Below are positions 1 through 12,700 of a stretch of 64,000 nt of DNA, one piece after another (the first letter of the stretch is position 1; each line of letters begins with the position of its first letter). Made by a program: the position numbers and the translations under genes. Below the pieces are notes generated by a model. The model was not told where the DNA came from. It was given only the letters and a program-made list of their open reading frames with translations, and did no database searches. Source of the DNA: Arthrinium phaeospermum (taxonomy: Eukaryota > Ascomycota > Sordariomycetes > Amphisphaeriales > Apiosporaceae); contig QYRS01000007.1 in assembly GCA_006503535.1 (NCBI GenBank), positions 868,001-932,000 of the forward strand, read 5' to 3'.

Positions 1-1077
1 CCGAAGAGTTGTCGCAGCGGATGCCGGTCTCAGTTTTCGAGGCTTGTCCTGACGTGCGCAGCTCAAGACACCTCGAAGACGTTAGGGGAGTCAATAGCTA
101 CTGAAAAGCGCACGGTGAATATTTCGATTGCGGAGGAGAAGAAGAAAACAAACGCGACACGAGCGCCCCCGCTGGTTCTGCCTTTGCAAGGCAATCCGCC
201 ACGGCCAAGAAGACCCTCTTCCTCCTCCCGATGGCAGCGGCTCCGGGTTTGGCGTACGCGCGAATCCCCCACCTGGGCCCCGACATCTGCCTTACGGCGT
301 GAACAGCCCGTTCCTCGGCGCCGGTTCCTTCTCCACCACCATTGAAAGAATGACCTCCCTTTCTGCGCCGCCATCCGCGAGACGCAGCCGCAGACCGTAC
401 AACCTGTGTCGGGGGCGGCTACTTCGCCACCGAGGTTGCGCGGATCCTGCTGCGTGCCGGCGAGGCCGTCGAGCGCGTCGTGCTGATAGACTCGCCGTGC
501 CGCGTCGAGTATGAGGCCATGCCGGTCGAGGTGGTGCGGTTCCTAGCCCCGCGGAACTCATGGGGAACTGGGGCGGCAAGAAGGCTGGGACGCCGCAGTG
601 GCTGGTCGACCATTTCGAGGGGACGCTGGCGGCCGTTGGCGAGTACGCGCCCAAGCCCGTTGCCAGTGAGGGACGTACGCTGTCCGTGTTCGTCGTTGAG
701 GCATCCGAGGGGGTTCGGGACGCAGGCGGAGCTGGCGGGCAGCGGGTTGGATCTGGGGTCAAACTGACAAGGGACCTTCTCGGGCGAGGCCGAGACGGTT
801 TGATCCGCATGGTTGGGATATGCTGTATCCCGGGTCTATGTTGCAATGGGCCAGAACTTCGGGAAGTCATTTTACGCTGGTGCATCCACCGCATGTAAGT
901 CGTGCCCTCTCCCGTCCCCTTCTTTTTCCATATTTCATCAAGTTGGACCACTAAACTATTGATATGTTCTAACATATCTTCATAACATTACAGAGCAAGA
1001 CGTTGGGGAACTTGTTACGGGAGGCTTTAGCTGACGAAAGTACAATTCGAAACTCTGAGAACTGGTCACAGTGGTGA
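1..1077 (+). CDS. C-terminal ACP/thioesterase end of a non-reducing PKS (partial, frame-broken)
   Basis: This segment encodes a PKS-type thioesterase (TE), which in such enzymes releases or cyclises the finished polyketide. Read across frame breaks, it shows the TE start LPLQGNP (about 172), LLPDGSGS (about 213), YGVNSPFL (about 295), a Ser-containing SGGGYF (about 412), VLIDSP (about 480) with the likely catalytic Asp, and GSHFTLVHPPH with the likely catalytic His just before a 99 bp intron (895-993). The last exon starts SKTLGNLLREAL and stops at 1075-1077. Bases 3-70 in another frame resemble the end of an acyl-carrier domain, so the gene probably continues beyond the left edge. At least four frameshifts are needed. 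Most are single-base losses in short runs (for example CCC to CCCC at about 218). It could be a decayed gene or a gene with sequencing errors. The family call is firm; the intactness is not. Confidence 0.7.
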
Positions 1078-1289
1078 TTTGAGGACCACTTGAAGGATAT
1101 GTCTTAAAGTAGCACTCGTAAAGAAATACCTAAGGCATGTTCCTATACGAATCTTATATACAAATGTATGAGAGATATTATCTATTCATGGTAAACTGTT
1201 TCAAGTATACAGACTGCTTAGTTCACAGTCACGACAGAATGAGTCTTTAATATAAGTGTATTGAGGCTAGCAAATACAGAACCATTCAA

Positions 1290-2662
1290 TCAAGATATAT
1301 ATTGGTTCAGTCCCGCAGCTCGTATTCCAGTACCGAACGCAACGCCCCATTCATCCCGCCCCCCGTAGCGACATGATGAAACCGAGAGTCCGCCCTCCTT
1401 GAACAGCCTCGTGAACTCAGCCACGCTGCGCTCCTTGGACGCATGGGCCGCCAGCATGATAACATCCTGGTCCATGACGACCTTATCATCCAGCGTGTTT
1501 GCCAGCCGCGCGGGTGTCCGGGCCGGACGGCCTCCGAGATGAGCACGCGCGCCCCCGGCTTGGAGAGCGCGGGGACGAGCCCCCGCAGGATCCGCACGGC
1601 GTCGGCGTCGGCCCAGTCATCCAGAATGCAGCAGGTAGACATCAGCCCCCGCCGCCTCGGCGGGCATGGGTGAAGAAGTCGTGCTGCGCGTGGGCGATGC
1701 GCGGGGCGAGGTCGGGGAACTGCCGCCGCACCAGCGCGCGGCCTTCCTCGACGGTGGCGGCGGTGACGTCCTGCACCAGGAAGGTCGCGCTCGGCATGGC
1801 GGACGCGGAGAGGCGATGGAGGCGTGGCCCAGGGACCCGCCGACGTCCACGACCCGCGCCGCGCCCAGGGAGGACCAGTCCCGGGCTCGGACCAGGTGGT
1901 CGAGCCGCATCCGGCTCGTGCTCTCGTTGTGGCGCATGTAGTCGCCCATCATGCCGGCGAAGTCGGGGTTGGCCTGCGCCAGCTCCCAGGGGCTCTTGTA
2001 GGGCGGGAACGCGAGGCAGAAGGCCGGCTCCTCTTGGCCCAGCTCGGACTGGCCGGTCAGCAGCGTCTTGGTGACTCCGTTCCGGCCGGCCTGTTGGAGC
2101 TCGAGGGCGTCGGCGATACGCACTGTCACGTCCGTGATTGGGCCCGTCGTGAGCCGGCCGACCGCGCGGAGAGCTGGAGAGCGTGCGAGGGCCGCCGAGG
2201 TCGCCGAGTGGACGATGAGGCCCGGTGCTGGCTCGGCGAAGAGCCCGTTGCCGACGGCGAAGCGGACTATGCGCTCCGTTAGGTCCAGGGGAGATCCACC
2301 TTGACGGCGAGGTCGGCGGTAGAGATGCCGCTTCCCTCCTGCGCAGTTGCACTGAGAGGCACGGCGTCGAAGAAGCGGAAGCGCAGGAGGACCTCGATGT
2401 TGGATGCGTCGAAGGCGGACCGGAAGAGCGCGAGCGCCGTATCCTCAGGCCCCTGGGCCAAGAGCTGAAGGGACTTGGCCGCCCGCGCGAGGTCGTAGCG
2501 CGCCTTGCGCAGCGCCATGCTTTCGCCCTGGTAACCGACATGACCGGCTTCCTCGAGAGTCGGTTTCGGGATGCGTTCAGCGTCAAGGTAATTTGAGAGA
2601 GCAGCGGCTTTCTCGGCGACGATGGCTGTGAGGGACTCGAGGGTGGCGCTGAGGTCGGCCAT
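1290..2662 (-). CDS. O-methyltransferase, Methyltransf_2 (COMT-like) family, frame-broken
   Basis: This is probably a SAM-dependent methyltransferase acting on a phenolic hydroxyl of the polyketide. The start MADLSATLESL lies at 2662. The N-terminal dimerisation part runs to about 2285, followed by DLTERIVRFAVGNGLF, the SAM-binding VVDVGGSLGH (about 1850), FLVQDV, LLHSVLDDW-like sequence, and the late motif DDKVVMDQDVIML (about 1470). About four frameshifts (near 2285, 1830, 1640 and 1480) interrupt it. The break near 2285 is repaired by lengthening a CCCC run, giving VDLPLDLTER. No in-frame stops occur between breaks. The overall length (about 455 codons) suits the family. It is divergent from the FAD monooxygenase, with which it shares an upstream region. 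The family call is confident; whether the gene works is uncertain. Confidence 0.75.
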
Positions 2663-3104
2663 GGTAAGAGTTTAGGGGTTGTGGCGATGAGATGGGACGT
2701 GATGATCCCGGCGTAGTGGTGCAATATGATAATCGACACGTGAAATGAAATACATAGAGTAGACTAGAGTGCGCCAAGCCTGAGTAGACTAGACGCTGCA
2801 ACTTGAGTATAGCTTGCAGTCCATGTCCAGGGGGAAGAAGAAAGCACCGCTGGGAAATAAAGCTCCTATTGGTCAGCGATGATGGGTGTGAATATGATCA
2901 CCGGAGGATTATTGCGGGTAATACGCTCCCACGACACTTGCCGCTTTGAGCATCATCCCATCCTGCGACGGTTTGCTGACCTGCCACACATGTTCATTCA
3001 GGGTGTAGCAACATAATCAATACACCTTCAATCCCGCTCTCTCCCATCAGTGCACCATGTGATGCTCAATGTGCACATTTGCCACACCCATGACCAAGTA
3101 GACA
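2663..3104. promoter_or_regulatory. Shared divergent promoter region of the O-methyltransferase and FAD monooxygenase
   Basis: The 442 bp between two divergently transcribed cluster genes must hold both promoters. I looked for AflR-type sites (TCG-N5-CGA) and found no convincing one. No other gene is visible here. Confidence 0.5.
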
Positions 3105-4473
3105 GTGAACATGCCGCTTCATATCGCCATTGTCGGCGCCGGCATCGCCGGCCTCGTCGCCGCCACCTCGCTGAGGCAGGCCGGCCACAGCGTCCTGGTC
3201 CTGGAAAAGCACGGCGTGTCGAACGTGGTCGGCGCCGCCCTCAACGTCAACCTCAACGGGAACCGCGTGCTCGCGCGCCTGGGCTTCGACCCGGTTCGGG
3301 CTCGGGTCTGTCGCCAGCACTACTGGAACATCCTGCGCGGCGACAATATGAGACAGCTGAGCTCTATGCCGCTGGGCAACAACTTCGCGGTGCACCGCGC
3401 CGACTTGAACGAGGAGCTGGTGCGGCTCGCCACCATGGAGCCGGACAATGATGTGACGGGGTGGGGACCGCCCGTGGAGATACGCGTGGGCTGCGGCGTG
3501 CGGGGTGTGAGCGAGGACGGTATGGGGGTCGTGTTGGAGAGCGGCGAAGAGGTGCGCGGTGATCTCGTTGTTGGCGCCGACGGTGTGCACTCCGTCATTA
3601 AGAGCCATGTGGTCGGACAGGAAGGGGGAGGGAAGGCGAGCTTTTCTGGCATGGCGGCCTTCCGCTTCCTGCTCGAAACGGATCAGCTTCGGGCGGACGA
3701 GGAGCTGGCGTCTTTGATGGAGTCGTCCGGGGATATGGTGAACTTGTTGGCGGATACGGCCGAGACGACCAAGGAGAGGCACATGATATGGTACACGTGC
3801 CATGGGTAAGTTTAACTTCTCTCGATATTTGTCCACGTAAATCGTACGAGCAACTGATTAGGGGACGGTCAGCGGCGAGTTGCTTAACTTTGTGGGCATC
3901 CATCCCTCGACCGCGACAACCATTGAAGACGGAACCGAAGAGCTGAAGGCGGCCATGATGGCCGAGTTCGGCCACTTTGACCCCAAAGTCCAGAAGCTCA
4001 TCGAGCTATCCAGCCATATCAAGCGCTGGCCCCTTTTCGTCCACGAGCCACTGTCCGCATGGGTCCGTGGGCGTGTCCTCCTCATCGGCGATGCTGCCCA
4101 CCCCATGCTTCCCTTCGGCGGCCAGGGCGCCGCGCAGGCGATGGAAGACGGGGCTGCCTTGGGGTTTCTTCTCCAGAACCTGCGAGATCCTACCGAGCTC
4201 GATGGCCTTTTGGCCTCCTTCCAGAGTATTCGTCAGAACCGGGCGGCGCGTGTGCAGATCCTGTCGAGCGTCAGGGCCGGACTCGAAAGCAAAGTCGCCG
4301 ATAAGTTGGTGCCGTACTTGGACGAGACGGTACCCAAAGCGCCGGCGTCACATGGCGAACGAATGGAGCATGATGCCAGGTATGATACACTGCGTGCCCC
4401 GCGTCTGACATTATTGCTAACACTGTTTTCTAGCTACGACGTCTATGCAGCGTGTGAGAAACATATGCTTTGA
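3105..4473 (+). CDS. FAD-dependent monooxygenase (salicylate hydroxylase-like)
   Basis: This is a class A flavoprotein monooxygenase expected to hydroxylate an aromatic or polyketide ring with NAD(P)H and O2. There are three exons: 3105-3805, 3873-4379 and 4434-4473. Both introns have GTAAGT or GTATGA donors and TCAG or CTAG acceptors, and the second has a GCTAAC branch site. The 415-residue protein starts MNMPLHIAIVGAGIAGL (GxGxxG dinucleotide fold). It has GADGVHS (the DG motif) and GRVLLIGDAAHPMLPFGGQG (the GD motif, binding the FAD ribityl chain) at about residue 305, all of which are family hallmarks. The reading frame is clean, unlike the neighbouring PKS and methyltransferase. Divergent pairing with the O-methyltransferase supports a tailoring role in the polyketide pathway. 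The actual substrate cannot be told. Confidence 0.9.
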
Positions 4474-4639
4474 ATTGGTTGACTGCTCAGTTAGAATGAA
4501 GACGGAAAGTCATGAATGGATAAAATAATCACTATTGCGTGTCGACATATTGACGTCGTATGATCCACCTCAAGTCTGTAGTGTATTGAGACGGTTGAAT
4601 TGTGAGAAACTAGGCGTCCGAAGGAGCTTACATTCTTAA

Positions 4640-6010
4640 CGCACTACTTAATTCCACATACAATAGGTTTTAAAAAGTTACGTCAAATCGCGAACGCGTT
4701 TCTAGACGCGTTATATTTTAAATTTTATATTATTATTTTAAAAATGGCTCCTTTAATATTAACGAATCGGAAAAATCCTAGAAAAAAGTATTCTCTTTAT
4801 AAACGAATAAAGATTACGGCGTTTTATTTTATAAGTCTTTTAACGTGCGTAATTAAGGTATTAAAAGATATTTTATATAAGTTTATTAAATTAATACATG
4901 TTATAAGGTTTAAAAATCCGGTAAATTATTACCTCGAATAAAATAACCTTGAAAAATAACTAAAAGGAATAAAAGATATATTAATTATTTATTATAATTA
5001 ACTTTTTTGTTTCTATCGATTATATTACTTAAAAAATTAATAAGTATGTTGTTACTAGCATAATTTTATTATACTTTACTTAAAACGGTATTAAATATTA
5101 TAAGGTACTTTATAAATTAGTATTAATATCGATAATAATTTAAAAACGTCTTATTTAAGCTTAAAAAAATGAAAATTAATTATTTAATTATTAAAAATAA
5201 TAAGTATTTTTAATAAATTAACGGTAGTTTATAATAATAGGGAGAAAAGGAGGTAAGTATTTTACCGCTATATAAATTAATTAACCCTAAATTAGTATTA
5301 ATTTCCGTATAAATTAATTTATTAACTACACTTTTTTAAAGTGAAAGATTATTAATAAAAAATGTTTAAGGCAAAGTTAAACTAACTAAATATAATTAAA
5401 TATTTATTAAAGCTTTTAATTAAAAAGGAATTAAGTTTAACCTTATTAATTTTTATAGAGACCCCGATTTTAAGAAAAGAGGCGTTATTAATAACGTTAT
5501 ACTTTTTATACTTTAAAAAATTTTTTTAATTATATACTTTTTAAAAACTATATACGTTTAAAATAATGTTTTAATATATAAAGCTTATTAAATATAAAAT
5601 TAGTTAAAGGAATAATATTAAAAAACGGCATTAAATTAATAAATTAACCTCTATATTCACTAAACCTTAACTTTATTAAAAACGTTTAAAAACTATTTAA
5701 AGAGCGTATTTATATAAAGGAACCTAGTTTTTTAATATTTAAAAATATCGCGAGTTTCGATTTATTAATTAAAATAGCGATTATAGTATAAAAGGATTTA
5801 GAAAAGAATTTATTAAACTATTTAATAAAGTTAATACCAAATTATATAACTATAGTTATCGTTATAAAGGGTTAATATTTAAATATTAAACCGGCTAATT
5901 CTAAGCTTATTTAAAAAAATTAATTAATTAATATATATAAAGTTTATATATAATTTATTAATAATTACTGTGTATAGTAAAATAAATATTTTAATTCGAT
6001 AATGTGGTAA
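4640..6010. repeat. AT-rich RIP-mutated island (relic of a transposable element)
   Basis: About 1.4 kb is overwhelmingly A+T, while both flanks are near 50% GC or above. CpA and TpG dinucleotides are almost missing (only one or two per 60-base line) whereas CpG persists. That is the bias left by RIP, which converts CpA to TpA in repeated DNA. Only short meaningless ORFs remain, so the original element cannot be named. It sits between the FAD monooxygenase and the PKS. Confidence 0.8.
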
Positions 6011-6701
6011 GCGTTGAATTGGAGGGGCAAAATTAGCGTTTAACGTGACTTTTTGAGACTGACTATACTTATCGCTATTGCAGCGACGTTCCTAGTGTTT
6101 CGTACTTCCTCCCTTATCAAATTGCTTAACTGGCACACTTCCACCACACTGGACGGACCGCCGAGGAAAACTCACTTCTATCCGACATTGACGATTGGAT
6201 TGACCAGTCGGTGCGCATTGTATTGATTGGTTCTTCTCAGGTTCAATAATGATCCGAATGCGGCGCTGCAGTCGAATCCTGTTTGGGTGTACTACTGGCG
6301 GCGCATTTGGCGGCGCATTACCTGCCGCGCCTGCCCTCGTCTGCGCTACCATGTAAAACCCCCGAATATCAACACCCAAACGTTGGGAAATTCATTTGGT
6401 CGTATGATAGCGGAGGGATAGCGAACGGTAAGTCCCTTGGTAGCGGAATGTTTCCTGGTAATCAATCGCACGTAAGCAGACAATCACACTTGAAACCCAC
6501 CGTTTCTGAAGTAGGACTGCGCGATTCAATCGGGCCCCCCTTTGCTGGTAGGTCAACGCAATGTCAGTCAGCAAAGGTAGCCTGAGGTAAGATGCGAGAA
6601 ATCGGCAAGATGAAATGCGAAAAGGGGGCTGTAGCCTGAAATGCCTTGGTGTTCGGCTCTCTGAAGCTTCGTCGTCAACAATACCACACAAACCAGAAAC
6701 A
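6011..6701 (+). promoter_or_regulatory. Upstream region of the non-reducing PKS
   Basis: This 690 bp stretch has normal base composition and separates the RIP island from the PKS start codon at 6702. No conserved gene is visible. It contains one TCG-N5-GCA match (about 6070), which is too weak alone to claim a regulator site. Confidence 0.4.
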
Positions 6702-9700
6702 ATGGCGCAGCTCAATATCCATTTGCTCGTCTTTGGCGACCAGGTCATTGACAAACGCCCAATGATTCGGAACCTAGTCCGCAGCTCCAAGTCATCCCCT
6801 GCGGCTCGGAGGTTCCTTCAAGAAGCTACCGATATCGTACAGACAGAATTGGCCCAGCTAACTCCGGATGAACATGGCTGGACCGGGAGCGTCGAGTCTC
6901 TTTTGGGGCTCGCTGAGGAGCATGCTGCTCGCGAAACCAACGGCACGGCTCTGTTGTTTATCACGAGCCTGTTGACTCTCGTAGGTCGGCTGGGGGACCT
7001 TATCGTGTAAGTTGGCCATGTCTTCACCCAGGAGAGAATATAGAAAGAAAAGTCGCAAATTGACAAGCTACCAATGAAGTCGTGCCGAACGAGACCCAAC
7101 CATTCTCGGGTCTAAGGAAAAGCCGGCTGTCCTGGCTCTGTGTGCCGGCCAGCTCCCCGCCGCCGCGGCAGTAGCTGCCCAGGACACCAGCGAGCTGTTC
7201 ACGATCGCACGCGACATCATCAGCATAACCTGCCGCTGGATGCGCGGTATACACCGGAACCGGCTCGCCATGATCTCGCCAAACCAAGTAGGGGGCTGGT
7301 GCATCACCTACCCCGGCCTTGAACCTGTGCGCGTGCAGGAAATCTTGGACGAGTTCCACGCCAGCCAAGAAATACCGAAGCTCCACCGGGTGGCCATCGG
7401 CGTGGTTTCGCGGTCGTGGTTGTCCCTGGTGGGACCTCCTACTTCTTTGCGCCGGCTGGCCGAGTTTTCCCAGGAGATTGGACAGTCGCCGCACATCCCC
7501 GCCGATGTGGGCGCTCCGGCCCACGCCCCCTACATGTTGGGGGTAGATTCCGAGGAGTCCGTGGAAGCCGTGGGACATTCGCCCATGCTCGACCGGCCGC
7601 TCGACTGGGAAAAGGTGACCATGGTGGCTCCCAGCGGTGATTGCGAGCCCCAACGCTTCAGTACGCTACGCGAGCTGCTGTGCGACATATTCGACGACGT
7701 GCTGCTGGCGTCTTCTCGTAGACAAGACCATAGAGTCCAGCGTTGCCGGGCTCCCCCGAAATGCCACGATTAGCGTTCACGAGGTCGGCAACACCACCCA
7801 CATGCCGCCGGTCCTGAAGACACTTGCAGCCGTCGGCCTGCCCTACGACGTGATACCTACCTACTCACCACCTCCGCTGGGGTCAGAGCCCCTGACCCGC
7901 GGCACTTCGGATCTCGTTGCCATCGTCGGCATGTCGGGCCGCTTCCCAGGTAGTGATAACGTGGACGAGTTCTGGCGCGAGCTCGTGGGCGGCGCGTGCC
8001 ACATCAAGAAGGTTCCCGAGAGCCGTTACGATGTCGACCGATACTACGACGCGACCCAGAAGCTCAAGAACTCGACCGCCGTCCGAGATGGCGCGTGGCT
8101 GAACGACCCGGGCTTCTTCGACAACCGCTTCTTCAACGTCTCGCCGCGCGAAGCCGCGCAGATGGACCCGTGCAGCGCCTCTGCCTCACGACCACGCACG
8201 AGGCCCTCGAGATGGCCGGCTACGCGCCCCACGCCTCGCCGTCCATGGACCCCGAGCGCGTGGGCACCTTCGTCGGCGTCACAGGCTGGGACTGGCTCCA
8301 GACACTGCACCAGCAGGGCCACGACATCTACTACGCCACCGGCGCCGCCAAGGCCTTCATCTCGGGCAAGATCAATTACCACTACAAGTTCGGGCGCGGC
8401 TCGTACACGCTGGACTCGGTCTGCGCGTCTAGTACGGCTGCTATCAACTTGGCGTGTAAGGGCCTCATAGGACGCGACTGCGACATGGCCGTCGCCGGTG
8501 GCGGCTCCGTGTTCTCTTCTCCGCTGGACCTGGCGGGCGTGGGTCGCTCGGGCATGCTCTCGCGTGAGGGCGGGTGCCGGACCTTTCATGATGCTGACGG
8601 GTACGCGCGCGCTGAGGGCGTCGGGATGGTGGTGCTTAAGCGGCTCGAGGACGCCTTGGCCGACGGTGACAACATCCTCGGCGTGATCAGCGGCGCGGCG
8701 CGTACCTATAGCACGGCGGCGACATCGATTACGCACCCGAGCCGGGCGTCGCAGGAGAGATCTACCGCGAGGTGCTTGGGCAGACAGCGCTGGATCCCGA
8801 GGAGGTCGCGTACGTGGAGATGCACGGGACCGGCACCCAGGCGGGCGACTTCGAGGAGCTGTCGTCGGTGCTCAACGTCCTGGGCGGCCGGCGCGCGGCG
8901 GACAACCCTCACCGTGGGAGCGGTCAAGGCGGCCATGGGCCACGGGGAAGGGGCCGCGGGGATCACGGGGTTGATAAAGACGTTGCTGATGCTCAAGCAC
9001 CGCACGATCCCCGCCCAGCCCGGGGTGCCCTTCCAGATCAACCACCGGTTCCCCCGGCTCGACAAGCGCAACGTGCGTATCGCGCTGGAGACCACGCCGC
9101 TCCGGCCGAGCCCCAAGGCCGCGGACGGGAAGATTCGGATGCTCGTCAACACGTTCGACGCGTCGGGCGGGAATTGTTCGTTAGTCATCGAGGAGGCGCC
9201 CGACCGGGATTACGGGCTAGATGCGTCCCGGGATGTCCGCACCAGCCATGTCGTAGCGGTCTCTGCGCGCTCCACCCTCTCGCTGCAGCGCAACTGCGAG
9301 AGCCTACTGGGCTATCTGGAGCGGAACCCCGACACCCACCTGCCGGACCTCGCCTACACGACGACGGCGCGGCGCATGCACTCGACGCTGCGCAGGGCCT
9401 TTGTCTGCAGCTCGACCGCGGACCTGGCGCGCCAGATCCGCGAGCGGCAGCAGCAGTCCATGGACGCAGCCGTCAAGAAACCCCAGACCCCGCGCGTGGT
9501 GTTCCTCTTCACGGGACAGGGTAGCCAGTACGACGCCATGGGCATGTCCCTGTACAAGACTAGCAAGCGGTTCCGGGACATGCTGAGCACATACCAGCTC
9601 ACAGCCGCCCACATGGGCCTCCTGAGTTCCTGCCCATTATCTCCGGGACCATGAGCGTGGCGGCCGCGTCCCCGGCGCAGGTGCAGCTCGCCATCGTCGC

Positions 9701-12700
9701 GCTGGAGCTCGGCGTCGCCTACATGCTGCGCACCTGGGGCATCGTCCCCGACGTCGTCGTCGGCCACAGCTTGGGCGAATACGCCGCACTGTGTGTCGCG
9801 GGGGTGCTCTCGCCGAGCGATGCCTTGTACCTAGTCGGACGTCGCGCGCTGCTGATGGAACAGCATCTGACCCCTGACACGCACGCGATGCTGGCCTCCT
9901 CTCTGCCCGCCTCTGACCTTGAAGCGCGCATTCGGCGGGAACAGGAGGCGGGCAATTTGTCTCCCGGCTGCGCGGTGGCCTGCATCAATTCTCCGCGGGC
10001 GACCGTAGCGAGTGGGACCGTGGCGGATGTTCGCGCGCTGCAGGATAGGCTCTCTGGCGAGGGGCTGCGGTCGACTTTCCTCCGCGTGCCGTTCGGTTTC
10101 CACTCGGCGCAGGTCGAGCCCGTTTTGGCCGAGTTCAAGCAGATCGCTGCTGGCATCGCATTCAAGAGGCCCGTCATCCCGGTGGCCTCAACGCTCACGG
10201 GGCAGCTGGTCGATACCGAGGGTGTCTTCGGTCCAGGGTATCTTGCCAGACAGGCTCGCGAGCCCGTCAACTTCGTGAAAGCGCTCGAGGTGATTGAGTC
10301 ATCTTCCAGCATTAGCGGCGGAGCGACGTTGTGGATCGAAACGGGCCCCGATGCGGTGTGCCTGGGCATGGTGCGAAAGACGCTCGCCGACGTGGATACT
10401 GAGTGTCTTCTTCCGGCGCTGAACCCGCAGAAAGATAATTGGGAGACCGCCGCCCGCATACTGAAGACGGCCTACGAAAAGGGGCTGCAGGTCAACTGGA
10501 GGGATTACCACAGAGAGTTCTCCGACGGTCTGGCGCTGCTGTCTGACTTGCCGGCGTACACGTGGGACTACAAGAACTTCTGGACTCCTTACACGACCCC
10601 TCCCGCATGGGAGATCGACGAGGCGCTCGCCGCCGCTAAGAACGGGGGTGGCCCTCCCGTAGACCAGCCGAGAAGAATGCGAGTAGCGGGTTTGTCCCGA
10701 CGGTGTGCCTGCAGAAGCTGGTCGACGAGAGGGTGGATGTGCCGGCCGAGACCGTGACTGCCGTTTTCTCCGCCGACACCGCCACGCCGGCCCTCAAGCA
10801 GGCGGTCGAGGGCACCTGGTTAATGGCCACGCCATCATGCCGCTGGCCGTGTTCTGCGACATGGCCCTCACCAGCGCCAGGCACTGCCATTCCCGGCTAG
10901 TACAGGAGTCGAACATCGAGAGCACCCAGATGACGTTGCAGGATATGCTGCTCACCAAGGCGGTTGTCCTTGCGCCCGACTCAAGACCGGTCGTCCTGGT
11001 CACAGCAAGCTACACCCGCTCGTCGGCATTCGTCGACGTCAGTTTCAGCCAGGCAAGTGATGGCAAGGGGAAACCAGGCCTTTCGGTCGGCAGCTGTCGC
11101 GTCGCCTTTGGGAACTCTGGCTCTGCCACCACCCCCAAACCCTTGACCTCGGAGCAGAACCAGACCCTGTTCCTGGTCAAGACTCGCATGCAGCAGCGCG
11201 ACCTCGCCGCCGGGAAGGCCCACAAGCTCCTGCGCCCCGTGGTGTACCGCCTGTTCGGGGACTATGTCCGCTACGGCCCCGACTACCGCTCCCTCGACGA
11301 GGTCATCGTGAGCGCCGGCTCCCAAGACGCCCTCGCCTCGCTCACCGCCCCGCCGCCGCCCGCCTCGGCGAACTGCGCCCTCAGCCCGTTCCTGTACGAC
11401 GGCGTCCACCAGCTGACCGGCTTCCTGCTCAACAACTCGATCCGGTCCGAGGACGACCAGGTCATCTACATCGCCGAGGGCTTCGGCGAGTCGCGCCAGT
11501 GGCAGCCGCTCGTGGCGGGGCGCCGGTACACGACGTACGCGTCGGGGCAGGATGTGGATGCGTCCGGCGCCGCGGTGGAGGCGACTTCTTATGTGTTTGA
11601 TGCGGAGGGCGGGCAGCTCGTGCAGATGCTCACGGGTGTTCGGTTTCAGAGGATGAAGAAGAGCGTGTTGGATCATGTTTTCGGGGTGTCTTTGCCTGTG
11701 GCCACCAAGGCGCACGCGCCCTCAGCAAATTCGGTTGCTCCCAAGGTGGCTCCTTCCCGCGCATCCAGACACCAGCCGTCGTCGAGGCCCCACGGCCTCG
11801 CTTAGAGAAAGCGACCGAGTCTGCTTCGCTCAGATCTGGTACTGATCCCGCCCCGGACGTCTCGTTGGTTAAGGATGTCCTGGCCATCGTGGCGGCCGAA
11901 GTCGGCGTCGCCCCTGAAGACATGACGGACGAGGTCGTGTTCGGCGACCTGGGCGTTGACAGCCTCATGGCCATCACGGTTCTGTCCAGGACCGACACGA
12001 GCTGGGCCTGGATCTGTCGCCTGCGTTCTTTATGGACTGCGACACTGTCGGCAGCGCGAAGCAGGCGCTGTTGATAATGCAGGTGCGGGACGGCGAGGGG
12101 GAAGCGACCCCGTCTTCGGCATCGTCTGCTATTGGGGACAACGATTTGGTTGCTCGGTTTACGCCCAAGACTCCCTCGGGGGATTCGGAGGTCTAGTGTG
12201 GTTGAGGAAGAGATGGTAGAACAGAAGGTGGTGGAGTTGGAGGAGGAGGAAGACGAAGAGCCGGCAACTCCCTGGGTGCACGTCAATGAGTCACCATTTG
12301 AGATGAAAAATACGGATCAGCTTCAGCAGCCAGAACAACAGCAGCTGGCGGCTCACGCAATTAACATTCAAACAACTACTGCCGAGGGGAGAAAGGCTCC
12401 CCCAACTTGCAAGATACTTCATCTACAAGGCAACCCCGAACAGTCCCAAGGTACAGCATCCCCCACCATCTTCCTCCTCGCCGACGAAACCGGCTCGTCC
12501 ATCGCTCTTGCTCGACCGCCCACGGGGGCCGCCGATGTGATGCGCACAAAGGAGCGGCTGGCCAAAACCCGAGTCCTGCGTCCCGCGCAGGGCGTCAGGA
12601 TTGAGGCGGCGGCCAAGGCAGTGGGGAGCTACAGATTTGACGCGGCGGCTTGGAGAGTCCGGACGCCGGGCCGGGCCGTTTTGCTTATGCCGGAACAGGT

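Noticed and set aside
4640..6010. Weak inverted similarity (TGTGG-type) at the two ends of the AT-rich island, as if terminal repeats
   Set aside because: Only about seven bases match; too short and degenerate to define an element end.
2663..6701. AflR-type binding sites upstream of cluster genes
   Set aside because: No TCG-N5-CGA found in the regions examined; one TCG-N5-GCA near 6070 is within chance.
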